Below are positions 15,815 to 24,309 of a stretch of DNA of 64,000 nt, in pieces. Each line of letters starts with the position of its first letter. The stretch's first letter is position 1. Position numbers and translations under genes: made by a program. The notes beneath the pieces were generated by a model that saw only the letters and a program-made list of their open reading frames with translations, ran no database searches and had not been told where the DNA came from. This DNA comes from Leptotrichia hongkongensis (lineage in GTDB: Bacteria > Fusobacteriota > Fusobacteriia > Fusobacteriales > Leptotrichiaceae), in assembly GCF_041538065.1 (NCBI RefSeq), contig NZ_JBGORW010000009.1:78788-142787 (forward strand), read 5' to 3'.

Positions 15815-18800
15815 ATGAAAAAGATTTTATTATTAATTAGCCTTATTACCGTGCTATCAAGTTGTGGCGGTGGTGGAGGCGGTGGAAGTTCTTCATCACA
15901 AACAGGTTCAGCCACTCCGGTTCCAACTCCAAACCAGCCGAGCAATAATAATAACCAGACACAAAATCCAAATCTCCCAAATAACAGTCAAACACAAAAT
16001 AATCCATCCCAATCGGGATTAAATAATCAATCAGGAACTAACAACAATAATTCTTCTCCAAATCAAGTTCCAGAAAATAAAACTTTTACAGGAAGAGGAG
16101 TTGATGTTGCTGTATTAGATAGTAATTTTTTATCATCTGATGTTCATACTAATCAATTGTACAATAAGCAAAGTTATATTAATGAAATAATAGACAAAGA
16201 GTTTAAAGACAGGTTTATTAAAGAGCCAATGGCTAATACAGCTTATTTAAGCAAAAATGATCACGGGATACTTGTAGCTTCTATTTTAGGTGGAAATAGT
16301 GGTACTGGTGCGACTGGTGCAAAAATTCACGGTGTAAGCATTAGTCAAGGAAGCGGATTTTATTTAGATATAAACAAATATCAAGAACTTCAAAATAGAG
16401 GAATTAGAATATATAGCCACTCTTTTGGTACACAACAAACATTAGGAGAATTTAATTCTACTAATTTTAGAGAGCCATTTAGAATATATTTAAGAAAACT
16501 TGGTGAAACAATTACTCTGCCAGAAAATGATAACAGAGTTAACAATTTAATAAATTTTTACAAAAATGCGGTAAATCAAGGTTCATTATTTGTTTGGGCT
16601 GCAGGTAACAGACGCGCTGATGAAACGACTATGGATGAAGTAAGTATTCAAGCAGGATTGCCTTATTATGTATCTGGACTTTATAAAGGATGGATTGCTG
16701 TAACAGGAGTACATTCAGATGGAAGCGAATATAATCCTCATCTAGCAAGAGCAGGAAGAGCTAAATGGTGGACTGTAGCTGCAAATGGTGAATGCGGACT
16801 TCCAGGATGCTCAGAATACGGTTCATCCTTTGCAACACCAAAAGTATCTGCCCTTGCTGCTAAATTAAAAGAAAAATTTCCATGGATGACTGGACACGAA
16901 ATACAGCAAACGATACTTACAACTGCCACAGATTTAGGAGATCCAGGCGTAGACAGTACTTTTGGATGGGGATTTTTAAATGAAGAAAAAGCATTAAAAG
17001 GTCCTTCTCAATTCAGTAATGAACTACTTGTTGGGGAACATGCTTCTAATGCAGGAGCAAAAGGTCAATTTAATGCAAATATTGGAGATAATATAACTTC
17101 AAAATTTGAAAATGACATTACAGGTTTAGGTGGTTTAAAAAAATCTGGTAATGGTACATTAATATTATCTGGAAATAACGACTATCAAGGAGCTACTACT
17201 ATAGAAGGCGGAACTTTAGAAATACAGAAAGAAAATGGATCACCAATAACTATAAAATCAGGCGGAACTTTAGTAACTACTCCTACAACTGTTATTGGAT
17301 TGAAAAATTACAGCGGAAACCTATCGCCAGTAAATGTTAAAAATGAAGGTGGAACTCTAGAAAATAGAGGCTCTGGAGCAGTTATAACTGGAAACTATGA
17401 AGCAACCGCAGGTTCTGTAACAAAAGCTCAAATAGGAACAAAACTCACAGTAAGAGGAACAGTAAACTTAAACGGAGGAAATACAACTTTACAAACATTA
17501 AGCAATGGAAGATATATTACTGCAAAACCTCTATCTTCAACAGTAATCGAAGCTGAGAAGGGAATTAATGGAAATTTTGATAAAGTAGAAACTCCTGAAT
17601 TGATAAATGGAACTGTAGAAACTGTTGATAATAAGATAAATGTAAAATTAAGCAGAAAAAATGTATTAGACTATATAGAAAAAATATCAGAATCTGACGA
17701 GATGCAGAAAAATACTGCTCAAAACTTGGAAACTGCTTTCCAAAACCTAGATCAAAGCATTGAAAACGGAACTGCTGGAAATGTAGCTCAATTTGAAAGA
17801 AAAGCTGCCACTCTACAAGCTCTTACTTCTTCTAACAGGGCTGCAGTCCTAGACAGTCTGTCTGGACAAATTTACGCTTCTGCACAAGCACTTACATTTC
17901 AGCATTCACAAACTGTAAGCAAGGACTTGTCAAACAGATTAGTTATGCTTGGAACACTTGACAACGTTGGAGATAAATTTGGACTATGGATTTCTGGTTT
18001 TGATGCCAATGGTACGTTAAAACAGGATGGATATGGTAAAGGAGATACTAAAGTTGCTGGTGGACAAGTCGGAGTAGACAAGCAGTTTGGTGAAAACCTT
18101 ATCTTAGGTACTGCACTGTCCTATTCAAAAGCTGATGTTAAATTTGACAGATATGGTGGAAAATCTGATGCGAACAACTTCGGAGTTTCGTTATATGGAA
18201 GATTAGGAAACAAAGATGTTCCATTCTACCTTCAAGGCCGTCTTGGTATCGGATTTGTTGACAGTGATGTTGAAAGAGACATTATTTTAAGCAATAATGA
18301 TTTTACAAGAGCAAAAATTAATCATAATGACAAAGTTTATTCTGGATATTTAGAAACAGGATATGATATTAAAAATAGTAGTGGAGATTTCGTTGTAACA
18401 CCATTTGTAGGATTAACTCATGATACAGTTGTAAGAGGTTCATTCTCTGAAGAGAAGAGCCAGTTCGGACTGACTGCTGACAAGAAGAACTACAACCAGA
18501 CAGCAGCATTACTTGGACTTAGAGTTGGAAAATCTGTAAACTGGAACAATGGAAGCAAGACTACATTCCAAGGTTACGTAACACATCAGAGAGCATTCAA
18601 TGAGCAGGACTTGAGCTTTGACGCAAGATACACTGGACTGCCTGGAGCAACTTTCAAGGTAAAAGGTATTGGGCTTTCTAAGAACAAGACTTGGGCTGGA
18701 ATTGGAGCATTGACGGAAGTAAATTCTGGATTTGGATGGTATGTGAACTATGACGGTTCTATTGACAGTGGAAAAGGTAAAGGTAATAACAATGTCTTTA

Positions 18801-18826
18801 CTACTGGACTTAGATTTAACTTCTAA
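15815..18826 (+). CDS. Subtilisin-like serine protease autotransporter lipoprotein
   Basis: A 1003-residue type Va secreted protease. The signal peptide ends in a lipobox (LSSC, Cys17) followed by a Gly/Ser tract and an Asn/Gln/Pro-rich linker to about residue 88. The S8 peptidase domain (about 92-395) has the triad Asp101, His149 (NDHGILV) and Ser338 (GSSFATP). A passenger-associated repeat (GNGTLILSGNNDYQG...GGTLEI) follows near 445-470, then a linker and the outer-membrane beta-barrel (about 720-1003) ending in LRFNF. A lipobox on an S8 autotransporter recalls NalP of Neisseria, a surface protease that trims other exported proteins; a similar job here is inferred. AAAGGAG precedes ATG 15815. 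The barrel end is nearly identical to the partial gene at 1-281. Confidence 0.93.
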   Translation: MKKILLLISLITVLSSCGGGGGGGSSSSQTGSATPVPTPNQPSNNNNQTQNPNLPNNSQTQNNPSQSGLNNQSGTNNNNSSPNQVPENKTFTGRGVDVAVLDSNFLSSDVHTNQLYNKQSYINEIIDKEFKDRFIKEPMANTAYLSKNDHGILVASILGGNSGTGATGAKIHGVSISQGSGFYLDINKYQELQNRGIRIYSHSFGTQQTLGEFNSTNFREPFRIYLRKLGETITLPENDNRVNNLINFYKNAVNQGSLFVWAAGNRRADETTMDEVSIQAGLPYYVSGLYKGWIAVTGVHSDGSEYNPHLARAGRAKWWTVAANGECGLPGCSEYGSSFATPKVSALAAKLKEKFPWMTGHEIQQTILTTATDLGDPGVDSTFGWGFLNEEKALKGPSQFSNELLVGEHASNAGAKGQFNANIGDNITSKFENDITGLGGLKKSGNGTLILSGNNDYQGATTIEGGTLEIQKENGSPITIKSGGTLVTTPTTVIGLKNYSGNLSPVNVKNEGGTLENRGSGAVITGNYEATAGSVTKAQIGTKLTVRGTVNLNGGNTTLQTLSNGRYITAKPLSSTVIEAEKGINGNFDKVETPELINGTVETVDNKINVKLSRKNVLDYIEKISESDEMQKNTAQNLETAFQNLDQSIENGTAGNVAQFERKAATLQALTSSNRAAVLDSLSGQIYASAQALTFQHSQTVSKDLSNRLVMLGTLDNVGDKFGLWISGFDANGTLKQDGYGKGDTKVAGGQVGVDKQFGENLILGTALSYSKADVKFDRYGGKSDANNFGVSLYGRLGNKDVPFYLQGRLGIGFVDSDVERDIILSNNDFTRAKINHNDKVYSGYLETGYDIKNSSGDFVVTPFVGLTHDTVVRGSFSEEKSQFGLTADKKNYNQTAALLGLRVGKSVNWNNGSKTTFQGYVTHQRAFNEQDLSFDARYTGLPGATFKVKGIGLSKNKTWAGIGALTEVNSGFGWYVNYDGSIDSGKGKGNNNVFTTGLRFNF

Positions 18827-18837
18827 TTACTTTAAAT

Positions 18838-18880
18838 AAAAAAGGACTGACTTAAAATTTAGGTACAGTCCTTATTTTTA
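18838..18880. terminator. Bidirectional terminator between the autotransporter and mliC-like genes
   Basis: AAGGACTG (18842-18849) pairs with CAGTCCTT (18866-18873). An A tract precedes and a T-rich tract follows, so it can serve both converging genes. Confidence 0.75.
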
Positions 18881-18883
18881 TTG

Positions 18884-19249
18884 TTATTTTGTAAGATTAC
18901 ATGAAATATCTTTACCGTCTTGATTGAATACTGCCTCATCACCTTTTATGTGAATTTCAATTTTTCCATTGCTATATCGTGAACCGCTTCCCGATACAAC
19001 CTGATCCAGTTGAAATTTAGCATTTGATGCAGCATCTACTAGTTGAATACTATTATTTGTAATATAATTTACAACATATTGCTTTCCATTACAACTAAAT
19101 TTTTGTGAAACAATAGCTTTACGTCTGTCATTTATTACTGGATGTTTTCTCTTTATTCTTCTATGTCGGCTTGCTGCGACTACATTTAATGAACTTCCTA
19201 ATAATAAAATTCCTGCTATTATTGTCACTGCTTTTCCAATTAATTTCAT
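18884..19249 (-). CDS. MliC-type inhibitor of C-type lysozyme
   Basis: A 121-residue exported protein. The signal peptide (about 1-26) ends VVAAS, with no lipobox, so a soluble periplasmic (PliC-like) form is likely. The basic stretch 28-44 precedes an MliC domain (about 50-121) with the paired Cys53 and Cys117 and the inhibitory loop SGSGSRYSNGKIEIHIKGDEA. In that loop Ser88 and Lys102 correspond to the Ser and Lys that MliC inserts into the lysozyme active site. It begins 18 bases after the NlpC/P60 gene and is probably co-transcribed with it, pairing wall hydrolysis with protection against host lysozyme. Confidence 0.85.
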   Translation of the reverse strand: MKLIGKAVTIIAGILLLGSSLNVVAASRHRRIKRKHPVINDRRKAIVSQKFSCNGKQYVVNYITNNSIQLVDAASNAKFQLDQVVSGSGSRYSNGKIEIHIKGDEAVFNQDGKDISCNLTK

Positions 19250-19267
19250 AAAATTCCTACTTTCTTT

Positions 19268-19915
19268 TTATGCATTGTGAACTCTCACACCATATTTAAA
19301 ATATTTTCTCCAATAAGGGCTCTTTAATGAAGACATTACTACTCCTTTTGAAGACGATGCATTTATAAACAATGAATTTCCAACATAAACTGCTGTATGG
19401 CTTACTCTATTATCTGGTCTAAAATAAACAATATCTCCTGATTTCAAATTCTTCGCTGAAACTCTTGTCCCTTTTTTTATTTGTTGCTGTGAAACTCTAG
19501 GAAGTTCTTTATTAAAGGCTTCACGGTAAACTCTACGTGTTAAGGCCGAACAGTCAATTCCATTTTTAGAATCTCCACCCCATGCATATTTTGTCCCTCT
19601 CCATTTTTTGTAAGATGTCAAAAGTTTTCTTTCAACAGCTACTTTTTTTCTTTCATGAGCAGATCCTGAAGACATTACTTTAGCATGTCTTTGTCTTAAT
19701 TCTGTCATTTTTGTCTCAATAAGAGCACTTTTATTATTTGAAGGAATTCCATAAATTCCTGTATTTCCTGCACTATGACTTTTTCTGTTATTTACAGGTT
19801 TGTGAGAAGTTTTCGCTTTGTCAATTTTTTTAGTTTTTGAAGTTTTTGCGTGTAAATTTGATCCTACAAAAGCAGATAACATACATACTGCTGTTAAAAA
19901 CTTATTTTTTCTCAT
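19268..19915 (-). CDS. NlpC/P60 family peptidoglycan endopeptidase
   Basis: A 215-residue exported hydrolase that cleaves stem-peptide bonds. The signal peptide covers about 1-23; a basic, low-complexity linker runs to about 105; the catalytic domain is 106-213. The nucleophile is Cys122 (GIDCSALTRRVY) and the base is His173 (SHTAVYVG). The third catalytic position is Asn185 (FINASS), where many homologues have His; Asn or Gln also occurs in the family. AAAGGA precedes the start. The mliC-like gene follows 18 bases downstream. Confidence 0.9.
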   Translation of the reverse strand: MRKNKFLTAVCMLSAFVGSNLHAKTSKTKKIDKAKTSHKPVNNRKSHSAGNTGIYGIPSNNKSALIETKMTELRQRHAKVMSSGSAHERKKVAVERKLLTSYKKWRGTKYAWGGDSKNGIDCSALTRRVYREAFNKELPRVSQQQIKKGTRVSAKNLKSGDIVYFRPDNRVSHTAVYVGNSLFINASSSKGVVMSSLKSPYWRKYFKYGVRVHNA

Positions 19916-20152
19916 ATATTTTTTATTCCTTTCAAATTTAATTTTATATTATAATATTTCACCTTAACAATTGTATCATTTATTTTGGAAAAAGTAAATT
20001 AACTTTCTTATATTTTTTTTTATTATAACTTATTTTTCAATTAAAAATGAAAAGAAATAGCAAACTTTATTAAATGTATCTAACAACCTAGTCTTTTTTA
20101 TTTAAAACAAAAAACCTTATTCCATTTAAAAATTTTTGTTTTTAGAAAAAGT

Positions 20153-20926
20153 CTAATCATAAATTTTTTCAAAAGTTAAAGTTTTCCCATTTTCTGTAGT
20201 CAAAACTAAACTTCTCTCATCAGTCATTTTCATTTTTTTTACTTTTTCCAAAAGACTTAGATACTCTGTTTCTATTTTCATTAAATTTTGAGAACCTGCC
20301 ATTTTTGTAGCACCAATTCCAGCAATTTCAATAATATTACCTGTTATCTTGTAATTTCCAAAATAATTATTTATTCCTGCATTACCATTTATCCCATTTT
20401 CGTTAAAGATAAGAGTAATACCATCTTCATATTGTAAAAAAGAAGAACTTATATCTTTTCCTGCCATATTTACAAGTTTCCATTTTGTATTCTGTATTTT
20501 TTTACTTAAATCCATAACTTTAAAAGTCCAAACTTCTCCTTTATTATTTCTCAATATTAAAGATGTTCTATTATAATTTATTTTTGGAAAAGATTGGAGA
20601 ATATCAAAGAAACTTTGCTCAATATCCATTTTTTCTTCAGGACCTGCCATCAAAGTAGTAGCTACACTAGCTGATAAAATAGAATTATTTTTAATTTTAT
20701 ATTGACCGTTATAATTATTCACTCCTGAAAAACCACCAATTTCATTTTTGGTAAAATTAATTGTAATATTCGTCTCCTTCGGAATAACAGCATTTTTCCC
20801 TTTTTTCTGAATCTGTACCAATTCCCATGATGTTCCATTCAAATCAATAGTTTTAACTGCACCTAAGACAAAACAATTAACAATAAACATCGAAACAATC
20901 CCGATTAAAATAAATGCTCTTTTCAT
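20153..20926 (-). CDS. Exported protein with two META (HslJ-like) domains
   Basis: A 257-residue protein with a signal peptide (about 1-23). It has two META repeats: residues about 28-138 (LNGTSWELVQI...GFSGVNNYNGQYKI...ATTLMAGPEEKM) and about 145-256 (IQNTKWKLVNM...GNAGINNYFGNYKI...ATKMAGSQNLMK). Each keeps the xGxNNYxGxY core and the MAG loop. META proteins such as HslJ are linked to envelope stress and novobiocin resistance, with unknown mechanism. It is a single gene with AGAGG before ATG. Its end overlaps a T/A-rich inverted repeat at about 20093-20158 that may terminate it. Confidence 0.85.
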   Translation of the reverse strand: MKRAFILIGIVSMFIVNCFVLGAVKTIDLNGTSWELVQIQKKGKNAVIPKETNITINFTKNEIGGFSGVNNYNGQYKIKNNSILSASVATTLMAGPEEKMDIEQSFFDILQSFPKINYNRTSLILRNNKGEVWTFKVMDLSKKIQNTKWKLVNMAGKDISSSFLQYEDGITLIFNENGINGNAGINNYFGNYKITGNIIEIAGIGATKMAGSQNLMKIETEYLSLLEKVKKMKMTDERSLVLTTENGKTLTFEKIYD

Positions 20927-21067
20927 TTTAAATACCTCTTTTCATCTTTCTTAATTGAATAATATCACATTTTTATTAAAGAAAAATGAGAAATTTAAAA
21001 AATTATAGAAAATTTTAAAAAATTTTGATAAAATTAATTTATAAAAACTTGAAAGGAAACCAATATT

Positions 21068-21892
21068 ATGAAGCAATATATAGTTGACGCTTTTACAAAT
21101 AAAATTTTTTCAGGCAATCCAGCCGCAATATGTATTTTAGAAGAATGGCTTTCTGATGAAACTATGCTGTTAATTGCAAAAGAAAATAATTTATCTGAAA
21201 CAGCTTTTTTAGTAAAACAAAAAAATAAAAATGTATACAAGCTCCGTTGGTTTACACCAGGTGGAGAAATTGACTTATGTGGACACGCTACACTTGCCTG
21301 CGCTTTTGTAATTATGAATTATTATGAAAAAAATTTAAAAACTGTAATTTTTGATACATTGAGCGGAAAATTGACTGTAAATAGAAAAAATGGAGATTTA
21401 TATGAGCTTGATTTTCCCACTTATGATTTGAAAAAAGTTGAAATAACCAATGAAATGATTCAATTAATTGGGAAAAAACCGTCTGAAGCATATTTAGGAC
21501 GGGATTTGATTTGCATCTTTGACGATGAAGAGTTTATTTTAAGTGCAGATTTAGATTCAGAAAAAATTAAAAAACTTGATGGACTATTGTTGCATATTAC
21601 TGCTCAACATAGTGATTATTTCTTAAATTCTAAAATAAAAAATACAACAGACAAAATAGACTGTATTTCCCGTTCCTTTGCTCCAAAATTAAATGTTTAT
21701 GAAGATCCTGTCTGTGGCTCTGGACATTGCCACATTGCTCCCTACTGGATGAAAAAACTGCAAAAGGAAAATTTAATCGCTTATCAGGCTTCAGAACGAA
21801 GTGGAACACTTTACTGCACTCTTGCAGATAATGGAAGAATGAAAATGAGTGGAAAAGTAACTTTATTTGCAATTTCAGAAATTTTTATATAG
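21068..21892 (+). CDS. PhzF family isomerase/epimerase-like protein
   Basis: A 274-residue protein of the PhzF/diaminopimelate-epimerase fold. Diagnostic segments are FSGNPAAICIL near the N-terminus, Glu44 (NLSETAFL, the catalytic Glu of PhzF), GGEIDLCGHATLACAF (about 67-82) and the second-half EDPVCGSGHCHIAPYW. Real PhzF acts in phenazine synthesis, but no phenazine genes are present, so the substrate here is unknown. GAAAGGAAACC lies before ATG 21068. It stands alone, divergent from the META gene, with a terminator at 21994-22020. Confidence 0.88.
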   Translation: MKQYIVDAFTNKIFSGNPAAICILEEWLSDETMLLIAKENNLSETAFLVKQKNKNVYKLRWFTPGGEIDLCGHATLACAFVIMNYYEKNLKTVIFDTLSGKLTVNRKNGDLYELDFPTYDLKKVEITNEMIQLIGKKPSEAYLGRDLICIFDDEEFILSADLDSEKIKKLDGLLLHITAQHSDYFLNSKIKNTTDKIDCISRSFAPKLNVYEDPVCGSGHCHIAPYWMKKLQKENLIAYQASERSGTLYCTLADNGRMKMSGKVTLFAISEIFI

Positions 21893-21993
21893 CAAAATGT
21901 TTTTAAACCTGTATCCACAAATTACGATAGATTACCAAACTTTAAATTTTGCAATTTTTTTCTACCTTTTTAGATTGGATTTTAATTATAAAT

Positions 21994-22020
21994 AAAAAAG
22001 GGGAAATTCTCCCCTTAAAA
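21994..22020. terminator. Bidirectional terminator between the PhzF-like and EamA genes
   Basis: AAGGGGA (21999-22004) pairs with TCCCCTT (22010-22016), with A-rich and T/A-rich flanks on either side, between two converging genes. Confidence 0.75.
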
Positions 22021-22047
22021 CAATTTTTTATTAAATTTCAATAATTT

Positions 22048-22938
22048 CTACAATCTCTTTTCCAAAATAAATATAGAAACAAAAACTAGCAAAAAACCAA
22101 TTAACTCAATAAAAGAAAATTTTAAGCCAAAAATAGCAACAGATAATATTGCTGCAAGTACAGGCTCAAAAGCTGTTAAAATTCCCGCAAGGGAAGAAGA
22201 AATATAGTTTAGGCTTGCAATATAAATTAAATAAGCTATAGAAGTTCCTAAAATTACAACAATCATTACTTGAATGATTGATTGTATATTTACATCTCCT
22301 TCAATTTTCCAAATTGGATGAATAACATTTGAAATTATGCTCCCTATTATCATTCCCCATCCAACTACTGTAATGCTTCCGTATTTTTTTAAAAGTTTTT
22401 TTGGATATGTTGAATAAAAAGCTATCATAATTGCTGAAATTATTCCTAATAATAATGCTTCTAGCGAAACCGATAAATTTGAAAAATTTCCCTTAGTTGC
22501 AATAAATATAACTCCTAAAATTGTCATAAGCAACAAAATCACAGTTGAAACAGCTGGAACTTTTTTATTTTTTATAGATTCATAAATAAATATAAAAAAT
22601 GGTGCAGTAAATTGCAAAATTGTAGCAAATGAAACATTACTTAATTCGATTGTCTTAAAATATGTATACTGAACTAAATACATTCCTGCTGTCCCAAATA
22701 AAATTATTCCAACACAATCTCTTTTATTTTTTAATAGTTTTAAAACAGATTTTTTTTCAATGAAGATAACAATTAAAAATAGTAAAATTCCAGAAATTAA
22801 TGTTCTAGTCGAAACTAACCAGTCTGAAGAAAAATTAAATTTTTTAAAAAGAATTTCTCCAGAAATTCCTGAAACAGCCCATAAACTTGAAGCTAGACTA
22901 GCCAATGTCATTCCACGTAACTTTATTTTAGTTTCCAT
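22048..22938 (-). CDS. EamA/DMT superfamily transporter
   Basis: A 296-residue membrane protein with about ten predicted helices arranged as two EamA repeats (first about residues 8-140, second about 152-296). Landmarks are SLWAVSGISGEILFKKF near the start and LTAFEPVLAAILSVAIFGLKFSFIELIGFLLV near the end. Substrates of this family range from metabolites to drugs and cannot be inferred. The start is uncertain: ATG at 22962, 22944 or 22938; AGGA lies nine bases before 22938, which I prefer. It is a single gene. Confidence 0.88.
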   Translation of the reverse strand: METKIKLRGMTLASLASSLWAVSGISGEILFKKFNFSSDWLVSTRTLISGILLFLIVIFIEKKSVLKLLKNKRDCVGIILFGTAGMYLVQYTYFKTIELSNVSFATILQFTAPFFIFIYESIKNKKVPAVSTVILLLMTILGVIFIATKGNFSNLSVSLEALLLGIISAIMIAFYSTYPKKLLKKYGSITVVGWGMIIGSIISNVIHPIWKIEGDVNIQSIIQVMIVVILGTSIAYLIYIASLNYISSSLAGILTAFEPVLAAILSVAIFGLKFSFIELIGFLLVFVSIFILEKRL

Positions 22939-23042
22939 ACTCATCTTTCCTTTCAAATACATAACGATTCTCTTTATAAATTATATTATAGTATAAAACT
23001 ATTTCTATCATTAATTTATTGATTTTTACTTCAAATTTTAAA

Positions 23043-23147
23043 TATACTCAAACCTATTTAAAATTAAACTACTAAAAATTATATTGATTTAGGGCTTGAG
23101 TAAAATAGTCATAGCCTTTTGAGTTTAGTTTTAAAGCGCTTTACTAT
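23043..23147 (+). repeat. R1 MITE-like element, copy B
   Basis: About 105 bp in the same orientation as copy A, starting TATACTCAAACC and ending TTTACTAT. It differs from other copies by GGGCTTGAG in the internal hairpin and GCGCTTTAC near the end. It lies between the EamA promoter region and the end of the first fadA-like gene. Confidence 0.85.
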
Positions 23148-23183
23148 CTATTGACTATAAAATAAAAAAATAAATATAAAAAA

Positions 23184-23217
23184 AATGCCTTTCCAAATAA
23201 CTTGTCAAAGCATCTTT
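23184..23217 (-). terminator. Terminator of the fadA-like genes
   Basis: On the minus strand GATGCTTT pairs with AAAGGCAT (one bulged G) and is followed by eight T residues, about 25 bases after the stop. Confidence 0.65.
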
Positions 23218-23239
23218 TTAATATTAACTTATTTTATTA

Positions 23240-23635
23240 CTATCTTAAAGATTTAATTAATTCAAAGTTATCGATAATTTGTTGCTCTTTAGCGATTTCT
23301 TTGTCTAATTGATTTCTTAAGTTTTTGTATTCAGAAATTTTTGCTTTAAATTCTTTTCCGAAGATACTTGTATCAACATTTGCTTCAATTTCTGCAAGTC
23401 TTTCATCAATTTTAGCTTGCATTGCAGTGTAATTGTTTAATCTTTGAGCTGCTTCATTTGCTTGAGCTTCTTGTTGTCTAAATTTTGCATCTTCCATTTG
23501 TTGTAATTTTTCTAATTGGTTTTCTAAGTTACTTAAGCTGCTTTCAATTGATCCACCTGCTGCTTTTGCAGGTGCTGCAAATGAAACACTACTTAATACT
23601 AAAACTCCTAATAATACTGCTAATTTCTTTTTCAT
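23240..23635 (-). CDS. FadA family adhesin, paralogue 1
   Basis: A 131-residue exported helical protein like the FadA adhesin of Fusobacterium nucleatum, which forms surface filaments and binds host cadherins. The signal peptide is about 1-20 (SVSFAAPAKA). The mature chain is one long charged helix with heptad character: LENQLEKLQQMEDAKFRQQEAQANEAAQRLN, then EFKAKISEYKNLRNQLDKEI and the C-terminal IIDNFELIKSLR, which parallels FadA. Length matches FadA (about 130). It lies 84 bases downstream of a paralogue in the same orientation. Binding partners here are unknown. Confidence 0.85.
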   Translation of the reverse strand: MKKKLAVLLGVLVLSSVSFAAPAKAAGGSIESSLSNLENQLEKLQQMEDAKFRQQEAQANEAAQRLNNYTAMQAKIDERLAEIEANVDTSIFGKEFKAKISEYKNLRNQLDKEIAKEQQIIDNFELIKSLR

Positions 23636-23719
23636 CTTTCATCCACGAGAACTCAATATAAATATACTGTATATATTATATTTTCTTTCTCGCATCTCCT
23701 TTCACTGTTTTAATTTTGA

Positions 23720-24145
23720 TTAATTTCCTTTTAACGCTTCAATTGCTGCGAAATTTTCAACTCTAGTGCTTAAAGTTTTGATTTCTGAATCTAATGCTTT
23801 AACTACAGCTTTGTATTGTTTTACTAACTCAGAATATTGAGCTTTAAACGCTTTTGAATCTGCTGCTGCTTCAATTTTAGCAATTCTTTCTTCGATTTGA
23901 GCTTTTTGAGCTTCTTTTTCAGCTAATTTATTAGCTGCTACTTCAGCATTTGCTTTTAACTTGTTGTACTCTTGATTTTCCATATTTACTAATCTTTCAT
24001 ATTCTGCTTCAAGTTGATTAAATCTACCACTTACTGATTGAGTTGTTACTGTTTTTGAAGGTCTTGAAGGTTTTGTAGATTTTGTAGAAGCAGCTGAAAA
24101 TGATAAAGCACTTAAAAGTACAAATAAAATTCCAACTTTTTTCAT
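23720..24145 (-). CDS. FadA family adhesin, paralogue 2
   Basis: A 141-residue exported coiled-coil protein and the upstream member of a tandem pair. The signal peptide is about 1-18 (LSFSAAS), followed by a Ser/Thr/Lys/Pro segment to about 40 that paralogue 1 lacks. A helical region then starts FNQLEAEYERLVNMENQEYNKLKANAEVAANKL and ends VENFAAIEALKGN, like the FadA C-terminus. GGAGG precedes ATG. It probably shares a transcript with paralogue 1, since the only clear terminator is at 23184-23217. Confidence 0.85.
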   Translation of the reverse strand: MKKVGILFVLLSALSFSAASTKSTKPSRPSKTVTTQSVSGRFNQLEAEYERLVNMENQEYNKLKANAEVAANKLAEKEAQKAQIEERIAKIEAAADSKAFKAQYSELVKQYKAVVKALDSEIKTLSTRVENFAAIEALKGN

Positions 24146-24224
24146 TTTTTGCCTCCTAAATTAGTTATTAGTTTTAATTATCTTTTATATTATATATCAT
24201 TTAACAATAATTGTCAATTTTTAT

Positions 24225-24275
24225 TTAAAAATATCTCTTTCAAATGTGTTCTAATTACTTTCAAAAGAGATATTC
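24225..24275 (-). terminator. Terminator of eno
   Basis: AATATCTCTTT (24230-24240) and AAAGAGATATT (24264-24274) form an 11-bp stem. Read on the minus strand it is followed by a short T-rich run. Confidence 0.65.
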
Positions 24276-24309
24276 TTAATCTTTTGACTTTTATTAAAAT
24301 TTTATATTA

